A stretch of 64,000 nt of DNA from Pantoea sp. CCBC3-3-1 (GCF_007981265.1 NZ_CP034363.1:3844001-3908000); one strand, 5' to 3'. Counted from the stretch's first letter, positions 10,558-20,644 are shown. Translations and numbers: made by a program. The notes: a model not told the origin generated them from the sequence alone.

Positions 10558-10757
10558 TGAATATCCAGAGTGCGAAGCTGAAAAAGGGAAGTCATGTTAA
10601 AGCATTGGCGGCGGTGAAGAAAACAGATGTTATGTAAAGCTACGTAGGTCTGCCACTGGCGGCGCATCGTCATTACGACCGGGAAATGATTGACAACAAA
10701 TAAATAAAACATTATTTCATTTATTATAAACTGTCATTTTGTTAATCAGGAGGCGTT

Positions 10758-11342
10758 ATGAGTAAACAAGCCGCTGTACTGCTGGCTCCCGGTTTTGAAG
10801 AAGCCGAAGCCTTTATCATCATCGATATTTTAAACCGGCTGCATGTAAAGGTGACAACCATTGCCTGCCATACCTCGCGAGAGGTTCCCAGCTACCACGC
10901 TGTACCGGTAATTGCCGATGTTCTGTTATCCGACCTGCAACAGGAATTCGATGCCGTGGTGATACCCGGCGGCCCGGAAGGCACCGTTAACCTTGCCGCT
11001 AATCCGCATGTTGTGGAATTTATTCGCCGTCATGACGACGCTGGAAAATGGATTGCGCCCATCTGCTCTGCCGCCGCCCGGGTTTTGGGAGGGAATCATC
11101 TGCTGAAAGGCCGTCGTTATACCTGCTCAGGGGACCTGTATAAAGCCGTAACCGATGGCGTTTACAGCGGCGAAAACGTGGTTGAAGACGGCAATCTGCT
11201 AAGCGGTAAAGGCCTGGGCGTTAGCTTTGAGTTTGCTTTTCAGCTGGCATGGCGTTTAACCGATGACACTGAAACCGCCGATTTTCAGGCGGAACATATC
11301 TATTGCGACAGCTGGCGTTCTTACAGCGGTATTAACGCTTAA
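10758..11342 (+). CDS. DJ-1/PfpI family protein
   Basis: A 194-residue single-domain member of the DJ-1/ThiJ/PfpI superfamily, whose members act as chaperones, glyoxalases or deglycases. The conserved acidic residues are in GFEEAEA (residues 12-18), and the nucleophile-elbow cysteine is Cys103 in APICSAAA. The ribosome site is AGGAGG, 6 bp from ATG. It is similar in plan to E. coli YajL but not close enough to name. It stands alone, divergent from mltB. Confidence 0.82.
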   Translation: MSKQAAVLLAPGFEEAEAFIIIDILNRLHVKVTTIACHTSREVPSYHAVPVIADVLLSDLQQEFDAVVIPGGPEGTVNLAANPHVVEFIRRHDDAGKWIAPICSAAARVLGGNHLLKGRRYTCSGDLYKAVTDGVYSGENVVEDGNLLSGKGLGVSFEFAFQLAWRLTDDTETADFQAEHIYCDSWRSYSGINA

Positions 11343-11353
11343 CAGGTTAGTCA

Positions 11354-11394
11354 CGCCGTTTTATTAACGCAGCGCAAGGAAAAATAAAACGGCG
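11354..11394. repeat. 12-bp inverted repeat downstream of the DJ-1/PfpI gene
   Basis: CGCCGTTTTATT (11354-11365) and AATAAAACGGCG (11383-11394) pair perfectly around a 17-nt loop, starting 12 bp after the stop codon. With no T-run beyond the stem it is not a classical terminator, but it is well placed to end or protect that transcript. Confidence 0.55.
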
Positions 11395-11422
11395 CATTCT
11401 CACCAGCCTGTTTGTTGCTTAT

Positions 11423-11453
11423 TTGTGAAAATCCACTTTTAAAATAATATAAA
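11423..11453 (+). promoter_or_regulatory. Predicted promoter of the mdtU-like leader and mdtJI
   Basis: TTGTGA (11423-11428) lies upstream of overlapping -10 candidates TAATAT (11445-11450, 16-bp spacing) and TATAAA (11448-11453, 19-bp spacing). Transcription from about 11460 would give a leader of roughly 315 nt before mdtJ, containing a small ORF. Both elements are imperfect. Confidence 0.4.
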
Positions 11454-11474
11454 GCCCGGGGGGAAAGTAAAACA

Positions 11475-11588
11475 ATGAAAATAAACAGGCAGACCTTGCC
11501 TCTTTATGTCAAAGTATGTCGGTGTTTAACTATTGAGAGCAATTGTCTGTCCACACCGATGAAAAGCAACACCGTGGATAACGTGTAA
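11475..11588 (+). CDS. mdtU: Probable leader peptide upstream of mdtJI (MdtU-like)
   Basis: A 37-codon ORF: ATG at 11475, TAA at 11586-11588. A purine-rich GGGGGGAAAG tract lies shortly upstream and can serve as ribosome site. The peptide starts MKINRQTLPLYVKVCRC and contains three cysteines. In E. coli a short upstream ORF named mdtU in the mdtJI leader makes expression of the exporter respond to spermidine, through translation and Rho-dependent termination. Position, size and strand fit that role here. The 189 nt between this stop and mdtJ include a C-rich, G-poor stretch (about 11600-11660), as expected for a Rho-loading site. Assignment rests on position; I cannot compare sequences with E. 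coli MdtU. Confidence 0.55.
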   Translation: MKINRQTLPLYVKVCRCLTIESNCLSTPMKSNTVDNV

Positions 11589-11777
11589 CATTATGGATAA
11601 TTTCTTCATTCCACAAAAAAATATCCCTTCCCTTTTCCCGTGCATCTCTTTTTTCCAGAACGGCGAACAACACTGGCGCTCTGCCCTGTAGCCTTTTTCT
11701 CCTGCACTGATTTTTAATTAAGCTGCTGGCTTACCTGCCTTCAGGTTTAGCCGTGTCTTTTTATCAGGAGAGATTTT

Positions 11778-12128
11778 ATGCTGTACTGGATATTATTAGC
11801 GCTAGCTATTGCGACAGAAATTATTGGTACTTTATCGATGAAATGGGCGGCGCTTAACGATAATGCCTCAGGCTATATTTTTATGCTGGTGATGATTGCC
11901 ATTTCCTATATTTTCCTGTGCTTCGCCGTAAAACACATTGCTCTGGGCGTTGCCTACGCGCTGTGGGAAGGGATCGGGATCCTCTTTATTACTTTCTTCA
12001 GCACGCTACTTTTTGATGAACCCGTCTCTGGCTTAAAAGTCGCCGGGCTGATGCTACTGGTTATGGGCATTATTTTTATCAAAACCGGTACGCAGGTTAT
12101 AAGGAGGCAGAAACATGTCAGCGTTTGA
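11778..12128 (+). CDS. mdtJ: Spermidine export protein MdtJ (SMR family)
   Basis: A 116-residue four-helix small-multidrug-resistance protein. The membrane-embedded glutamate of the family is in the [13 protein letters not shown] segment (Glu14), followed by the YALWEGIGI motif in helix 3. Sequence and length match MdtJ, which pairs with MdtI to export spermidine. The basic tail IRRQKHVSV is cytoplasmic. The start has an AGGAGA ribosome site. Its end overlaps mdtI by 14 bp, so the two are translated together. Confidence 0.93.
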   Translation: MLYWILLALAIATEIIGTLSMKWAALNDNASGYIFMLVMIAISYIFLCFAVKHIALGVAYALWEGIGILFITFFSTLLFDEPVSGLKVAGLMLLVMGIIFIKTGTQVIRRQKHVSV

Positions 12129-12444
12129 TTGGGTGCACAGCGCCTGGCTGTTACTGGCTATTGTGCTGGAGATCGCCGCCAATATCTTCCTGAAATATTC
12201 CGATGGTTTCCGTCGCCCGCTTTACGGCATGCTGTCACTGGCAGGCGTTATGGCGGCTTTCAGCGCGCTGGCACAGGCGGTGAAAGGTATCGATCTGTCG
12301 GTGGCGTATGCGCTCTGGGGAGGATTTGGCATTATCGCCACCGCAGCGGCGGGCGCGATTCTGTTTGGACAGCGTTTTACCCGTAAAGGCTGGTTTGGCG
12401 TCGCCCTGCTGCTGATGGGCATTGTGTTGCTTAAACTGGCGTAA
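12115..12444 (+). CDS. mdtI: Spermidine export protein MdtI (SMR family)
   Basis: A 109-residue SMR partner of MdtJ. The conserved glutamate is in [14 protein letters not shown] (Glu19) and the helix-3 motif is [10 protein letters not shown]. The obligate paired arrangement mdtJ-mdtI and the 14-bp overlap agree with a heteromeric spermidine exporter in the inner membrane. An AAGGAGG ribosome site inside the end of mdtJ precedes this start. Confidence 0.93.
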   Translation: MSAFDWVHSAWLLLAIVLEIAANIFLKYSDGFRRPLYGMLSLAGVMAAFSALAQAVKGIDLSVAYALWGGFGIIATAAAGAILFGQRFTRKGWFGVALLLMGIVLLKLA

Positions 12445-12539
12445 CCCCATCTTCACCGTATGTACCGCGTTAAGCCTTTATGGGGAGCGGCAGACGGCTG
12501 ACAAACCTGAAGCGAAGGGAGCATGCCTGGAGCAACGCA

Positions 12540-12563
12540 TCACGGGCCATTTACGGCCCGTGA
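12540..12563. terminator. Hairpin between mdtI and lldD (convergent)
   Basis: TCACGGGCC and GGCCCGTGA form a 9-bp GC-rich stem with a 6-nt loop, 9 bp beyond the lldD stop. Neither side has a clear T-run, so it may help both convergent transcripts end but is not a canonical intrinsic terminator. Confidence 0.5.
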
Positions 12564-12572
12564 AGATCGCCA

Positions 12573-13709
12573 CTAAAGAGCAACCAGCGAATCGCGGCTG
12601 AGGTCGGCAACAGACTTCGCCCCCGTCAGCGTCATGGCCACCCGCATCTCTTTTTCAATCAGTTCGAGCAAATTAATCACGCCAGCTTCCCCTGCTGTGG
12701 CAAGTGCATAAACAAATGCCCGACCCAGCAGCACGCTATCTGCGCCCAGCGCAATCATCCTCACCACGTCCAGACCAGTACGAATACCGGAATCCGCCAG
12801 GATTTTTATTTCGCCTTTTACCGCATCGGCAATCGCTGGCAGCGCCCTGGCCGTTGACAGTACGCCATCAAGCTGGCGACCGCCGTGATTGGAAACCACA
12901 ATGCCATCGGCACCGAAACTGACGGCATCTTTTGCATCCTGTGGATCTAAAATGCCTTTAATAATCATCGGCCCTTTCCAGAAATCGCGGATCCACTCCA
13001 GGTCCTGCCAGGAAATGGACGGGTCGAAGTTTGCCCCAAGCCAGCCGATATAATCTTCCAGCCCGGTGGGATGCCCACGATAGGCAGAAACGTTACCCAA
13101 ATCGTGAGGCTTGCCGTTCAGGCCGACATCCCACGCCCACTGCGGGTGCAGCATCGCCTGTAGAACGCGACGGGCAGCCGCGTTTGGCCCGCTCATCCCG
13201 GAATGCGCATCACGATAGCGGGCGCCCGGTACCGGCATATCGACGGTGAATACCAGCGTTTTAACCCCTGCCGCCTGAGCACGTTCCAGCGCGTTACGCA
13301 TAAAACCCCGATCTTTCAGCACGTAGAGCTGGAACCACATTGGCCGGTCGATTGCTGGCGCGACCTCTTCAATAGGGCAAACAGAAACGGTGGAAAGGGT
13401 GAAAGGAATGCCTTTTTTCGCTGCGGCACGGGCGGCCTGCACCTCACCGCGTCTGGCGTACATACCGGTCAGACCCACCGGGGCCAGTACAACCGGCATC
13501 GCCAGTTTTTCGTCAAACAGCGTGGTTTCCAGACTCAGCGCGGACATATTGTTGAGGATGCGCTGGCGCAGCGCGATATCGGCTAAATCAGCGGTATTAC
13601 GCCTGAGGGTATGCTCGCTGTAGGCTCCGCCATCAATATAGTGAAATAAGAAAGGGGGCAGCCTGCGCTGCGCTGCCGCCCGATAGTCCGTTGATGCAGA
13701 AATAATCAT
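12573..13709 (-). CDS. lldD: Quinone-dependent L-lactate dehydrogenase
   Basis: LldD is the FMN-dependent, membrane-associated enzyme that oxidises L-lactate to pyruvate and passes electrons to quinone. The 378-residue protein matches it from the first residues ([10 protein letters not shown]). The catalytic histidine is His275 in [10 protein letters not shown], and the [14 protein letters not shown] flavin-site segment is near 154-167. It is about 18 residues shorter at the C-terminus than the E. coli enzyme, which has an extra tail; the barrel itself is complete. The permease and regulator genes (lldP, lldR) that accompany it in E. coli are absent here, so it is a stand-alone copy. Confidence 0.93.
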   Translation of the reverse strand: MIISASTDYRAAAQRRLPPFLFHYIDGGAYSEHTLRRNTADLADIALRQRILNNMSALSLETTLFDEKLAMPVVLAPVGLTGMYARRGEVQAARAAAKKGIPFTLSTVSVCPIEEVAPAIDRPMWFQLYVLKDRGFMRNALERAQAAGVKTLVFTVDMPVPGARYRDAHSGMSGPNAAARRVLQAMLHPQWAWDVGLNGKPHDLGNVSAYRGHPTGLEDYIGWLGANFDPSISWQDLEWIRDFWKGPMIIKGILDPQDAKDAVSFGADGIVVSNHGGRQLDGVLSTARALPAIADAVKGEIKILADSGIRTGLDVVRMIALGADSVLLGRAFVYALATAGEAGVINLLELIEKEMRVAMTLTGAKSVADLSRDSLVAL

Positions 13710-13844
13710 CTACTCTCCTGCCTGTTAAGGTGCGCTCGCTGGCGGCATCCATAAGCCAGTACCACAGCGAAACGGGTGTTACGGGCCACCGAAAGCTGGT
13801 CATCATCAGCCTCGGTACCCGTCAGTTCAGGCAGTGTAGTGGAT

Positions 13845-13864
13845 AAAAATCAGCGTTACGCTGA
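13845..13864 (-). terminator. Rho-independent terminator after narI
   Basis: Minus strand: TCAGCG, loop TAA, CGCTGA, then TTTTTAT. The short stem is tight and followed directly by the T-run, 54 bp beyond the narI stop. It would close the narKGHJI transcript before lldD. Confidence 0.7.
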
Positions 13865-13871
13865 CCGATAT

Positions 13872-13908
13872 CTCAACATAAACAACATATTTACAACAAA
13901 ATGTTGAG
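13872..13908. repeat. 8-bp inverted repeat just after narI
   Basis: CTCAACAT (13872-13879) pairs with ATGTTGAG (13901-13908) across 21 AT-rich bases. It lies between the narI stop and the terminator. It may be an extra 3'-end hairpin or part of a binding site for lldD control. Confidence 0.35.
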
Positions 13909-13918
13909 CGGAAAAGTC

Positions 13919-14596
13919 TTAACGACGATTGCGCACCAGCTGATAACGTCGCGTTAAATATTCCACTGGCGCACTCCAGATATGGACTAAACGGCAGAAC
14001 GGGAACAGTAAGAACAGCGTCATGCCGAGCACCATATGAATACGATAGATCACCGCCACGCCTTCAAGGTGCTGTGAAGCGCCGGCATGAAAAGTAACGA
14101 CCGCCTGCGCCCATGCCACCAGCTTCATCATCTCGCTGCCGTCCATATGCTGTGCGGAGAACGGAATGGTCAGCAATCCGAGACAAACCTGCACCACCAG
14201 CAGCGTTAAAATCAGAATGTCGCCAATGCTGCTGGTGGCGCGCACACGCGGGTTAGTCAGACGACGTTTTAACAGCAGTGCGCCGCCGGTTAAGGTCAAT
14301 ACCCCACAAATGCCGCCAGCAACCATCGCCAGCTGCTGCTTCACCGCAACAGGCAGAAAAGATTCATACATCCAGTGCGGCGTTAGCATGCCGACAAAAT
14401 GCCCGAAGAAAATGCCAATAATACCGATATGGAACAGGTTGGAAGCCAGCCGCATGCCCTTTTTATCCAGCATCTGGCTGGAACCCGCACGCCAGCTGTA
14501 TTGACCATAGTCATAGCGCAGCCAGCTGCCGATCAGAAACACGCTGCCAGCCAGATAAGGATAGATATCGAAAAAGAACAGGGTAATAAAATGCAT
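13919..14596 (-). CDS. narI: Respiratory nitrate reductase 1, gamma subunit NarI
   Basis: NarI is the membrane cytochrome b subunit that takes electrons from quinol and passes them through two b hemes to NarH. The 225-residue protein has five hydrophobic segments. Likely heme-ligand histidines are in the [14 protein letters not shown] segment (helix 2) and in HMVLGM...RLVHIWSAP near residues 187-207, as in the E. coli enzyme. The gene starts 2 bp after narJ and is the last of the operon. Confidence 0.97.
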   Translation of the reverse strand: MHFITLFFFDIYPYLAGSVFLIGSWLRYDYGQYSWRAGSSQMLDKKGMRLASNLFHIGIIGIFFGHFVGMLTPHWMYESFLPVAVKQQLAMVAGGICGVLTLTGGALLLKRRLTNPRVRATSSIGDILILTLLVVQVCLGLLTIPFSAQHMDGSEMMKLVAWAQAVVTFHAGASQHLEGVAVIYRIHMVLGMTLFLLFPFCRLVHIWSAPVEYLTRRYQLVRNRR

Positions 14597-14598
14597 AA

Positions 14599-15321
14599 TT
14601 AGAGTCCTTTACTCCGCGTAGTCGCCTGCGAAATATCCAGATACTGTGGCGCAACCGCACCGGCAAAACGCCGTTGGTGCGCTGCCTGTTGCGCAGAAGC
14701 ACAGCCCTGTTCGCCGAGGAATTTGATCTGTTCCTCTTCCCAAACTGCATCCAGTGCCGCAGGCGTATCATCGCGCCCCTCTTTTGCTACCTGAGGAGCA
14801 AGCGCAGCGGTCTGAATTTCTGCACCGGAAAGGGTCAGCAGCAGGGTAAACAGTTCGCCATAAGGACTTTGCCGCTGTTGCAGCCTTGCCGCCAGCAGCG
14901 CCAGAATCGGCGCAATATCCTGCAAACCTGTACAGGCACGTTCCGGCCTCAGGCTGGCGAGGTATTCGAGATAGAGCGGCAAAAAGTCTGGCAGCTCTTT
15001 CGCATTCAGTTCGAGTCCGTCGGCACGATACTGATCCAGCAGATCGATCATCGCCTGACCACGATCGCGCGATTCGCCATGAACATGTTCAAACAACAGC
15101 AGCGATGTTGCACGACCACGGTCGAACAGCTCGCAGTAGTTAGCCTGCACGTCCAGCAGCGGGCGGGCGCACAGCCGGGTAATAAACTGCGTTAGCGTAT
15201 GGCGATCTCGCTCGTTTAATTCGCTGGCGGTAGCCAGCGCCTCGTGCAGTTCATGCTGGTTTGCAAAAAGCGCCTCATCCGGATAATCCAGCAGGCGACC
15301 AATCACACGTAAGGCGATCAT
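14599..15321 (-). CDS. narJ: Nitrate reductase assembly chaperone NarJ
   Basis: A 240-residue cytoplasmic chaperone (TorD/DmsD/NarJ superfamily) that binds NarG during molybdenum-cofactor insertion and membrane attachment. The N-terminal [14 protein letters not shown] segment and the helical, charged composition fit. It is not part of the final enzyme. It overlaps narH by 4 bp and precedes narI by 2 bp, so translation is coupled. Confidence 0.95.
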   Translation of the reverse strand: MIALRVIGRLLDYPDEALFANQHELHEALATASELNERDRHTLTQFITRLCARPLLDVQANYCELFDRGRATSLLLFEHVHGESRDRGQAMIDLLDQYRADGLELNAKELPDFLPLYLEYLASLRPERACTGLQDIAPILALLAARLQQRQSPYGELFTLLLTLSGAEIQTAALAPQVAKEGRDDTPAALDAVWEEEQIKFLGEQGCASAQQAAHQRRFAGAVAPQYLDISQATTRSKGL

Positions 15322-16886
15322 GATGCATCCTCCGGCAAAGCCTGTTGTTGGTTATCGTTGTGCCCGGTCTTGCTGCTGATATCGATGGCATCGATTCGAC
15401 GGCTGTTAAACAGATTGAATTTACCGTCGCTGCCGTGGCAGCCGTCACCAAAACTAAAGCCGCAGCCTTTGCTTTCCGGAAACGCTTCCCGTGCCAGTTC
15501 ACGATGGCTGGAAGGCACGACAAAGCGATCTTCATAGTTGACAATCGCCAGATAACGATACATCTCCTGAGCCTGCACTTCGGTTAAGCCAACCTGTTCC
15601 AGCGCGCGGATATCAGAAACCCCTTCTACCGTTTCGGCTCGCTTATAGTGACGCATCGCCAGCATCCGCTTCAGCGCCAGCAATACCGGCGCGGTGTCAC
15701 CAGCCGTCAGCAAATTAGCCAGATACTGCACCGGGATCCGCAGGCTTTCGACATCCGGCAGGATACCCGTATGCGCCAGCGCGCCTGCATCTGCCGCCGA
15801 CTGAATCGGTGAAAGCGGCGGGACATACCAGACCATCGGCAAAGTGCGGTATTCCGGATGTAGCGGCAGCGCCAGCTTCCATTCCATCGCCATTTTATAG
15901 ACTGGCGAGCGCTGAGCGGCCTCGATCACGCTTTGTGCTACGCCGTCCTTCAGCGCCTGAGCGATCACCGTTGGATCGTGCGGATCGAGAAAAATATCCC
16001 TCTGACGCTGATAGAGATCCGTTTCGTTTTCCGTCGAGGCGGCCTGCTCAATTTTATCGGCGTCATACAGCAGCACGCCCAGGTAGCGGATACGCCCAAC
16101 GCAGGTTTCGGAACAGACTGTTGGCTGGCCCGCTTCAATACGCGGATAGCAGAAAATGCATTTTTCCGACTTGCCGCTTTTCCAGTTGAAGTAGATTTTC
16201 TTATACGGGCAGCCGGTCAGACACATGCGCCAGCCGCGACATTTATCCTGATCGATCAGCACAATGCCGTCTTCGCCACGCTTGTAGATAGCGCCGCTGG
16301 GACAGGTTGCCACGCAGGCCGGATTCAGACAGTGTTCGCACAGCCTCGGCAGATACATCATAAAGGTGTGCTCAAACTGGCCGTACATCTCCTTCTGCAT
16401 GTTATCGAAGTTCTTATCCTGCGAACGTTTGGAAAACTCACCACCGAGGATCTCTTCCCAGTTCGGACCGTTTTCGATCTTCTTCATTCGTTGACCGGTG
16501 ATCAGTGAACGAGGTCGCGCTATCGGCTGATGTTTGCCGCCCGGCGCGGTATGCAGATGCTGATAGTCGTAATCAAACGGCTCGTAATAATCGTCCAGCG
16601 CCGGGACATCCGGGTTTGCAAAGATCTTCGACAGCAGGCCAACGCGATTACCCATGCGCGGGATCAGCCTGCCGTTGATCTTGCGGATCCAGCCCCCTTT
16701 CCACTTCTCCTGATCTTCCCATGCGTGGGGATAGCCCACGCCCGGCTTGCTTTCGACATTATTAAACCAGGCATATTCCATGCCTTCACGGCTGGTCCAG
16801 ACGTTTTTACAGGTCACGGAACAGGTATGACAGCCGATGCATTTGTCGAGATTCAGTACCATGCCGACTTGCGAACGAATTTTCAT
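15318..16886 (-). CDS. narH: Respiratory nitrate reductase 1, beta subunit NarH
   Basis: NarH carries four iron-sulfur clusters linking NarI hemes to the NarG active site. The 522-residue protein has the cysteine sets expected: CIGCHTC...C (Cys16, 19, 22, 26), then CEHCLNPAC, and CRGWRMCLTGC, where tryptophan replaces the second cysteine and so makes a 3Fe-4S cluster as in E. coli. A further CIFC and CSETC group follows. The gene overlaps narG and narJ by 4 bp each. Confidence 0.98.
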   Translation of the reverse strand: MKIRSQVGMVLNLDKCIGCHTCSVTCKNVWTSREGMEYAWFNNVESKPGVGYPHAWEDQEKWKGGWIRKINGRLIPRMGNRVGLLSKIFANPDVPALDDYYEPFDYDYQHLHTAPGGKHQPIARPRSLITGQRMKKIENGPNWEEILGGEFSKRSQDKNFDNMQKEMYGQFEHTFMMYLPRLCEHCLNPACVATCPSGAIYKRGEDGIVLIDQDKCRGWRMCLTGCPYKKIYFNWKSGKSEKCIFCYPRIEAGQPTVCSETCVGRIRYLGVLLYDADKIEQAASTENETDLYQRQRDIFLDPHDPTVIAQALKDGVAQSVIEAAQRSPVYKMAMEWKLALPLHPEYRTLPMVWYVPPLSPIQSAADAGALAHTGILPDVESLRIPVQYLANLLTAGDTAPVLLALKRMLAMRHYKRAETVEGVSDIRALEQVGLTEVQAQEMYRYLAIVNYEDRFVVPSSHRELAREAFPESKGCGFSFGDGCHGSDGKFNLFNSRRIDAIDISSKTGHNDNQQQALPEDAS

Positions 16887-19800
16887 CGATTTTTCTCCTG
16901 CTGGCTGCCCTGACAGTCATCATTGCCTTCACCGTCTAACCAGTGAATGTGGTTCATTTTGCGTACAATCACGAACTCATCGCGGTTGGATCCGACGGTG
17001 CCGTAATAGTTGAAGCCATAGGAAAGCTGCGCGTAGCCACCGATCATGTGGGTCGGTTTAGGACAGGCGCGGGTCACAGAGTTATGGATGCCGCCGCGCT
17101 GGCTGGTGATTTCCGAACCGGGAATATTCACGATGCGTTCCTGAGCGTGATACATCATCGTCATACCCGCCGGAATGCGCTGGCTCACAACCGCTCTTGC
17201 GGTCAGTGCGCCGTTGGCGTTGAACGCTTCAATCCAGTCGTTATCGACAATGCCCAGCGCCTGCGCATCCTCCTCGCTCATCCACACAATTGGCCCACCG
17301 CGCGACAGCGTCAGCATCAGCAAGTTGTCGCTGTAGGTAGAATGAATGCCCCATTTCTGATGCGGCGTCAGAAAGTTCAGCGCCTTTTCAGGATTGCCGT
17401 TTGGCTTCTGGTTCAGCAGCGGTTTCGCCGCGCGGGTGTCGATGGGCGGACGATAAACCAGCAGGCTTTCACCAAAAGCACGCATCCATTCATGATCCTG
17501 ATAAAGCTGCTGACGGCCGCTGAGCGTGCGCCATGGGATCAGCTCATAGACGTTGGTGTAACAGGCGTTATAGGAAACGTGTTCATCTTCCAGACCGGAC
17601 CAGGTCGGGCTGGAGATAATTTTGCGCGGCTGCGCCTGAATATCGCGGAAGCGGATCTTTTCATCTTCTTTATTCAATGCCAGATGGCGGTGATCGATAC
17701 CGGTGATGTCGCTCAGCGCCTGCCACGCTTTCACAGCGACCTGACCGTTAGTCTCAGGAGCCAGCGAGAGAATGACTTCGGCAGCATCAATTGCGCTGTC
17801 GATATTAGGGCGTCCCGCCGCCGGGCCGCTGGTTTTGATGTAATTGAGCTGTTTGAGGAAATCGACTTCCGTCTGGGTATTCCAGCTAATGCCTTTCCCG
17901 CCGTTACCCAGTTTATCCAGCAGCGGGCCAAGCGAGGTAAAACGCTCCCAGGTCGCCGGATAGTCGCGCTCAACCACGATGATATGCGGCGCGGTTTTAC
18001 CCGGAAGCAGATCGCATTCACCATTTTTCCAGTCTTTAACGTCAAAAGGCTGAGCCAGCTCCGCCGGAGAATCGTGCTGAACCGGCAGCGTTACTACGTC
18101 GGTTTCCACGCCCAGATGTCCCGGACAGAGATCCGAGAAGGCTTTGGCAATGCCTTTATAAATTTCCCAGTCGCTTTTCGCTTCCCAGGCGGGATCCACC
18201 GCCGCCGACAGCGGATGAATAAATGGATGCATATCCGACGTATTCATGTCGTCTTTTTCATACCAGGTTGCCGTAGGCAGCACGATGTCGGAATAGAGGC
18301 AGGTGCTGGACATGCGGAAATCGAGCGTCACGACCAGATCCAGCTTGCCTTCGCCGCCGCAATCCTGCCATTCCACCTCTTCCGGCTTCACGCCGCCCTG
18401 CACGCCCAGGTCTTTACCCTGAATGCCGTTCTCGGTGCCGAGCAGATATTTCAGCATGTACTCGTGCCCTTTGCCGGACGAGCCAAGCAGGTTTGAGCGC
18501 CAGACAAACAGGTTGCGCGGAAAGTTCTGTGGATCGTCAGGCTGCTCCGCTGCGAAACGCAGCGAGCCTTCTTTCAAACTCGCAACGGTATAATCCACCG
18601 GGGAGAGACCGGCCGCCCGGGCCTGTGCAGCAATGCGTAGCGGATTGGTATTGAGCTGCGGCGCAGAGGGTAACCAGCCCATTCGCTCCGAGCGCACGTT
18701 GAAGTCAATCAGGCTGCCGCTGTAGCGCGTCGGGTCGGCCAGCGGCGAAAGCAGTTCGCGCGTCTGCACCGTTTCATAGCGCCACTGGCTGGAATGGTTG
18801 TAGAAAAACGAGGTGCTGTTCATATGGCGAGGCGGACGCTGCCAGTCCAGCGCAAACGCCAGCGGCGTCCAGCCGGTTTGCGGCCGCAGCTTTTCCTGCC
18901 CGACATAATGTGCCCAGCCGCCGCCGCTCTGCCCTACGCAGCCGCAGAAGATCAGCATGTTCATCAGGCCGCGGTAGTTCATGTCCATGTGATACCAGTG
19001 GTTCATACCCGCACCCACAATGATCATTGAGCGGCCGCGTGTTTTTTCCGCGTTTTCAGCAAATTCACGGGCAATACGGATGATGTTCTGACGCGACACG
19101 CCAGTAATCTGCTCGGCCCAGGCCGGGCTATAGGCTTTTATCTCGTCGTAGCTTTGCGCGCAGTTAGCGTCATCCAGCCCGCGATCCAGACCGTAGTTTG
19201 CCAGCGTTAAGTCATAAACGCTGGTAACCAGCGCTTCGCTGCCGTCGGCCAGCTGTAAACGTTTTACCGGCAGCTTGTGCAGTAGAATTTCATCCAGCGC
19301 GACGCTGTTGAAATGTTCGCTTATTGTGCCGCCAAAATAGGGGAAGCCAACGTCAACCACCTCGTCGTGGCTGCCCAACAGGCTGAGTTGCAGCGTGACT
19401 TCCTGCTGAGATTTGCCTTCACGCTGTTGCAGGTTCCATTTGCCCTTTTCACCCCAGCGATAACCAATTGAGCCCTGCGGTGCCACCAGCTCGCCGCTGG
19501 TCTGGTCAAGGGCTACCGTTTTCCATTCAGGATTGTTCTGCTGACCGAGGTTCTCGACCAGGTCGCTGGCGCGTAGCTGGCGTCCTGCGGCGTAGTAGCC
19601 GCCTTCACGCGGCTCCAGCAGTACCAGCATTGGCATATCGGTATAGCGACGTACGTAATCGCGGAAATAGCTGACTTCCCGGTCAAGGTGAAACTCTTTC
19701 AGCATCACGTGGCCCATCGCCAGCGCCATTGCGCTGTCGGTGCCCTGCTTCGGATTCAGCCACTGATCGCACAGCTTAGCCACTTCGGCATAGTCTGGCG

Positions 19801-20644
19801 TGATCGCCACGGTTTTGGTGCCTTTGTAGCGCACTTCGGTAAAGAAATGGGCATCCGGGGTACGGGTCTGCGGAACGTTCGACCCCCAGGCGATGATGTA
19901 GGAGGCGTTATACCAGTCTGCCGATTCCGGCACGTCGGTCTGCTCACCCCATGTCATTGGCGACGCGGGCGGTAAATCGCAATACCAGTCGTAAAAGCTC
20001 AGGCAGACGCCGCCAATCAGCGACAGGTAGCGCGCGCCCGCAGCGTAAGAGACCATCGACATCGCCGGGATCGGTGAGAATCCCACAATGCGGTCCGGGC
20101 CAAAAGTACGGGCGGTGTAAATGTTGGACGCGGCAATCAGCTCATTCACTTCCTGCCAGCTGGAGCGGACAAACCCGCCGCGTCCGCGGGCTACCTTATA
20201 GCTTTTAGATTTTTCAGCATCGCTGACAATCGATCCCCAGGCCTCAACCGGATCGCTGTGCCGGGCTTTGGCTTCGCGCCAGAGCTGGATGAGTTTCTTG
20301 CGCATTAACGGATATTTCAGCCGGTTAGCGCTGTAGAGATACCAGGAATAGCTGGCACCGCGCGGGCATCCGCGAGGTTCATGATTCGGCAGATCCGGCC
20401 GGGTGCGGGGATAATCTGTCTGCTGCGTTTCCCAGGTTACCAGGCCATTTTTGACATAAATTTTCCAGCTGCACGAGCCGGTACAGTTGACGCCATGAGT
20501 AGAACGCACGATTTTGTCATGCTGCCAGCGGCTGCGATAGCCGTCTTCCCAGTCGCGGTTGGTGTTGAGGGTCTGGCCATGATTGCCAGAAAAAGGCTCC
20601 GCGAGCTGTTTAAAATAGCGGAACCTGTCGAGAAATTTGCTCAT
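16883..20644 (-). CDS. narG: Respiratory nitrate reductase 1, alpha subunit NarG
   Basis: NarG is the catalytic subunit with the Mo-bisMGD cofactor that reduces nitrate to nitrite on the cytoplasmic face. I chose the ATG at 20644 (1253 residues, starting MSKFLDRFRYF as in E. coli) because AGGAG lies 8 bp before it; an in-frame ATG 18 codons upstream has no such site. The FS0 cluster motif, a histidine and cysteines in STHGVNCTGSCSW, is at residues ~48-60. The YCDLPPASP segment holding the molybdenum-ligand aspartate is near residue 222. Length is within a few residues of the E. coli subunit (1247). It is 78 bp downstream of narK with no separate FNR box, so it probably shares the narK promoter. 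Confidence 0.98.
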   Translation of the reverse strand: MSKFLDRFRYFKQLAEPFSGNHGQTLNTNRDWEDGYRSRWQHDKIVRSTHGVNCTGSCSWKIYVKNGLVTWETQQTDYPRTRPDLPNHEPRGCPRGASYSWYLYSANRLKYPLMRKKLIQLWREAKARHSDPVEAWGSIVSDAEKSKSYKVARGRGGFVRSSWQEVNELIAASNIYTARTFGPDRIVGFSPIPAMSMVSYAAGARYLSLIGGVCLSFYDWYCDLPPASPMTWGEQTDVPESADWYNASYIIAWGSNVPQTRTPDAHFFTEVRYKGTKTVAITPDYAEVAKLCDQWLNPKQGTDSAMALAMGHVMLKEFHLDREVSYFRDYVRRYTDMPMLVLLEPREGGYYAAGRQLRASDLVENLGQQNNPEWKTVALDQTSGELVAPQGSIGYRWGEKGKWNLQQREGKSQQEVTLQLSLLGSHDEVVDVGFPYFGGTISEHFNSVALDEILLHKLPVKRLQLADGSEALVTSVYDLTLANYGLDRGLDDANCAQSYDEIKAYSPAWAEQITGVSRQNIIRIAREFAENAEKTRGRSMIIVGAGMNHWYHMDMNYRGLMNMLIFCGCVGQSGGGWAHYVGQEKLRPQTGWTPLAFALDWQRPPRHMNSTSFFYNHSSQWRYETVQTRELLSPLADPTRYSGSLIDFNVRSERMGWLPSAPQLNTNPLRIAAQARAAGLSPVDYTVASLKEGSLRFAAEQPDDPQNFPRNLFVWRSNLLGSSGKGHEYMLKYLLGTENGIQGKDLGVQGGVKPEEVEWQDCGGEGKLDLVVTLDFRMSSTCLYSDIVLPTATWYEKDDMNTSDMHPFIHPLSAAVDPAWEAKSDWEIYKGIAKAFSDLCPGHLGVETDVVTLPVQHDSPAELAQPFDVKDWKNGECDLLPGKTAPHIIVVERDYPATWERFTSLGPLLDKLGNGGKGISWNTQTEVDFLKQLNYIKTSGPAAGRPNIDSAIDAAEVILSLAPETNGQVAVKAWQALSDITGIDHRHLALNKEDEKIRFRDIQAQPRKIISSPTWSGLEDEHVSYNACYTNVYELIPWRTLSGRQQLYQDHEWMRAFGESLLVYRPPIDTRAAKPLLNQKPNGNPEKALNFLTPHQKWGIHSTYSDNLLMLTLSRGGPIVWMSEEDAQALGIVDNDWIEAFNANGALTARAVVSQRIPAGMTMMYHAQERIVNIPGSEITSQRGGIHNSVTRACPKPTHMIGGYAQLSYGFNYYGTVGSNRDEFVIVRKMNHIHWLDGEGNDDCQGSQQEKNR

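Noticed and set aside
16943..18496. 517-codon ORF antisense to narG
   Set aside because: It is the mirror of a GC-rich, strongly conserved gene. The translation has no recognisable domain and there is no ribosome site.
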